From Sphagnum compactum (lineage: Eukaryota > Bryophyta > Sphagnopsida > Sphagnales), in NCBI GenBank assembly GCA_965153455.1, contig OZ234504.1, positions 12,152,001-12,216,000 of the forward strand: 64,000 nucleotides of DNA, read 5' to 3'. Made by a program: the position numbers and the translations under genes. Below are positions 61,336 through 64,000 of this stretch, piece by piece. The notes beneath the pieces are model-generated. The model saw only the letters and a list, made by a program, of their open reading frames with translations, was not told where the DNA came from and searched no databases. Each line of letters starts with the position of its first letter. Positions within the stretch are counted from its first letter, which is position 1.

Positions 61336-64000
61336 AAATGATGTCAGCATAACATTATGATTGTAGTCATAGGGGAGTTGCATAATAATTGAAAAGGAGT
61401 TGTTGTGACAAAATTGTAATTGAGTTGTAATAAGTTGCACTATATATACGATGAGTTACAAGTGTTTGATGTAATTCAAAATTGAGTTGCAAAGTCAATT
61501 GCAAAACACCATTTTTTCTCATAGTGGATGTTACACTAGCTCCTCTTAACCTTAGTTTCTAAAAGATTGGGCCTACATGTTTAAGGCTCACAAGTGGTAT
61601 CACTTTGTCATTTTTGAAATCAAACCAAGAATTTAAGAAGTTAATTAGGTTAGGAAATGCTTGAATAAGATGTTTTTGTGTCATCCATGTAGTATCAATA
61701 AGATGGAAGAAATTTGCAAAGTCCTTCCACTAGACACATTTTGGTTTATTATTGTTATGCAATTGATGGGTGTGAAATTCAAGCTACAAAAGACTAGAAC
61801 ATGTTAAAATTTATGAGACCAACTTTCCTTGCATTATTTCCTACTTGTGTGACTACATGTTTGGTTACCCAACAATAATATACAAATTTAAAATGCTTCT
61901 CCTTATGAAGATTGTTTATTTCCTCAATTTTGCATTCATCATTCTTTGCTTATATTTTCACATTTACATTGGTGTCAAGTGTACAATTGCTTTCAACCTT
62001 TCTTCACTAGGTATTGGAAGCTTTAAGAATTCTGGAAAGTCTTTTAGCATAAATGGTGGTAAGGTGGACATCTTCCTAGTTGAGAAGAATGAATGTCTCA
62101 AAGTGCATTTCTCTAATTTTTTGAAATTGTGATGCTTTTGTTTTGGTGGGAAATTTTGCAAGTAGATTTAAAAATCTTTTTGATGCTTTTTGGGTTCATT
62201 GTAAATTTTGCATTGTAATATCCCAAGGTTACAATTTGTCCTTGGATTCTTTGTTTGGATTCTTGCAAAAAATGTAAATGTTATTCACGTTTCATAGATT
62301 GATTTTGCAAGATAGGTAGGGTTTAAGTGCTTTACGGTGATGTTGTACCCCTTTGAATGTAATAGATCACCTCTATCTCCAAATGTTTTAGGCGACATTA
62401 TGGATTACAAGATTCTTTAAATATGTTTTATATCATGCCCTTAACCAAACACTCAATGCCCATGCATACATATTTTTGTATAGGTATGTCATTGTGTGTG
62501 CATTGGCCTAAAAAAACTAAAAGCCCATTACCAAACAATGACATAACATAATGAGTTACAAAATTCGAAAATTTGTTTTAGATGACATCCTTTGCCAAAC
62601 ACTTAAAAATCTCATGCATTCGGATATTTTCAGATTTGCAAGCATTTGTGTGCATTGGAATGTGACAATATAAACCCTAATGCTAGAATCCTTTTTTTTA
62701 TGACTGAACACCTTATCCGAATAAATATTACATCCTATACCTATGACCAAACACATTTATAGCATTTTTGGTTGCAAATTTTTGAAATGCCAAAGACCAT
62801 TTTTCGTCACCAAGCATTCGATCAATGGTCATGGTTTAACTAGTGGAAGAGGTCCCTTACCCTAGGGAAAAGCTTTTAGGTGGATCCTTAACAAGAGCAG
62901 ATTGGTAGGAAATGAGTGAATCAATCCTGAGTGACAATTAGGGTTCTTCGAGGCTCAGAGTTTTATTGGGTTTACCTCCCCTTTCTTTTAGTTGATATGC
63001 TTCATTCGATTGATCGAGCTTTTGATATGTAGTGGTTCCATTTCCTCCTTGTGGCCCGCCTCTTTTGGGCTGTTTGCTTGCCTGGACTTTGGTCCTTGCC
63101 CCCTTGTTTCTTTTTCTCTCCCTTTCTTGGGTGCTTTCTTTTGATAAAGTATGGCAGGGTTTTGGCATGTGCACTCACTCTCTTTCTATAAAGTTTGGCA
63201 AGGTTTCACCATGTGCACCGTCCCTATGATTGGCAATAGATTGAAATATTCAATTATTTCATAAAATGGGTCCGATCCGATCGCCCCAATTAAGATATTG
63301 ACAATCACGTACAATTATGCAAGGTTTCTCTTACATTTTGTATTTATTGTGGTAATTGGGTGGTGTGGATTTCTCCATATACATCTAGATTCAATTCTTG
63401 GAAAACCTAGCAACCTGACTTTGATTTTTAAAAATTTAACACAAAAAAAAAAAAAAAAAAAAAACCTCAACCTGTTGAGAATTATTCAATGCCCAAAGTC
63501 ACATGTACAATATGTACATGTGATTGATGCTTTGCTATCCTTGTGTTTGTTGGCGCTTGCCCAAAAGACAAGAAAAAAAAACAAAACAAACAAGATAGGT
63601 ATTGAACCCTATCAGCTAATACTGGACTCTCTGATTGGATTCGGCAACAAACTTGTCCAATAATTAATTAAAATTTAAATCTTAACTTTGGCACTTGGGT
63701 TTTTTTAATTCTGAATTTTTTGGCAGGTAATGGCTATAATTAGTAATAAAGGCAATTTTGTGGGACAGTTTAGTGTGTCTAAACTGTTTGAGTCCTACCT
63801 TTTGGGGGGGCATTTAAGGTCTGTTGTTCAAACCTGACAGTTAAAATTTGCAAAGGTTTAATTTTATAAAAAGTTCGGCACAAGTAACAAATAAAATTTC
63901 AAAAATTTGGCAAAACAAAAAATAATTTAATTTATAGCCAAAATCGTTCGAGTACTGCTATATAAATAGAACAATCTTTGAGTTAGAAATCACACTTCAG
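61336..64000. other. Intergenic, no gene recognised
   Basis: A roughly 46-bp duplication (ATAAAGT(A/T)TGGCA(A/G)GGTTT..CATGTGCAC) lies at about 63142-63220, inside a pyrimidine-rich stretch. A 22-A run is at 63443-63464. The paired minus and plus frames at 61845-62161 have no recognised motif. The region 61336-61500 is probably the outward continuation of the dispersed repeat (TTGCAAAG/GAGTTGCA words). Confidence 0.4.

Noticed and set aside
61845-62161. Overlapping plus and minus frames of 95 and 65 codons
   Set aside because: Neither has a recognisable motif. Overlap of open frames is expected by chance in this composition.
1-64000. CRISPR array, prokaryotic operon, organelle insertion or rRNA gene
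   Set aside because: The tandem arrays lack unique spacers, the genes have spliceosomal introns, and no recognisable plastid, mitochondrial or rRNA segment was seen by eye.

Overview
ORGANISM. The window looks like nuclear DNA of a land plant with a large, repeat-rich, strongly AT-rich genome. The two clear genes are split by many GT-AG introns, and one has a leader that could target an organelle. Intergenic DNA is dominated by decayed transposons, MITE-like inverted-repeat elements and divergent tandem repeats. Spacious introns and heavy repeat decay would suit a non-flowering plant (fern, lycophyte, bryophyte or gymnosperm), but nothing seen fixes the lineage. LAYOUT. 1-0.95 kb: a dispersed repeat whose inverted partner is at 60.03-61.34 kb. 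2.4-2.7 kb: C-terminal relic of a hAT transposase. 5.35-5.62 kb: a MITE-like element. 8.15-9.05 kb: an ~86-bp satellite with a four-unit higher-order repeat. 10.4-12.13 kb: a decayed Ty3/gypsy element (gag zinc knuckle, protease end, start of RT). It is interrupted by a GC-richer, nearly full-length but stop-ridden hAT element at 12.127-14.756 kb, of a type I associate with oomycete genomes. 17.87-23.74 kb (minus): a four-exon nepenthesin-type aspartic protease, with repeats in its large intron. 24-33 kb: gene-poor, with a ~140-bp tandem repeat at 33.0-33.5 kb. 38.83-39.84 kb (minus): a possible small three-exon gene of unknown function behind a telobox. 43.2-43.8 kb: a second, different ~140-bp tandem repeat. 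48.05-49.5 kb: two direct repeats about 1.03 kb apart. 51.6-51.75 kb: a cluster of palindromes. 52.46-55.88 kb (minus): a ten-exon omega-amidase (Nit2-like) gene including a 16-nt micro-exon, with a MITE-like element 273 bp upstream of its ORF. 57-64 kb: AT-rich repeat DNA with no recognised gene. GENES TOGETHER. The two recognised genes are unrelated housekeeping or secretory functions: a secreted or vacuolar acid protease, and a cytosolic or plastid amidase that clears alpha-keto acid amides. There is no operon-like or cluster logic. Their exon models were assembled by hand from splice consensus and protein continuity; exon phases close perfectly in both, which is strong internal support. 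All family names rest on recognised motifs, not on database searches.
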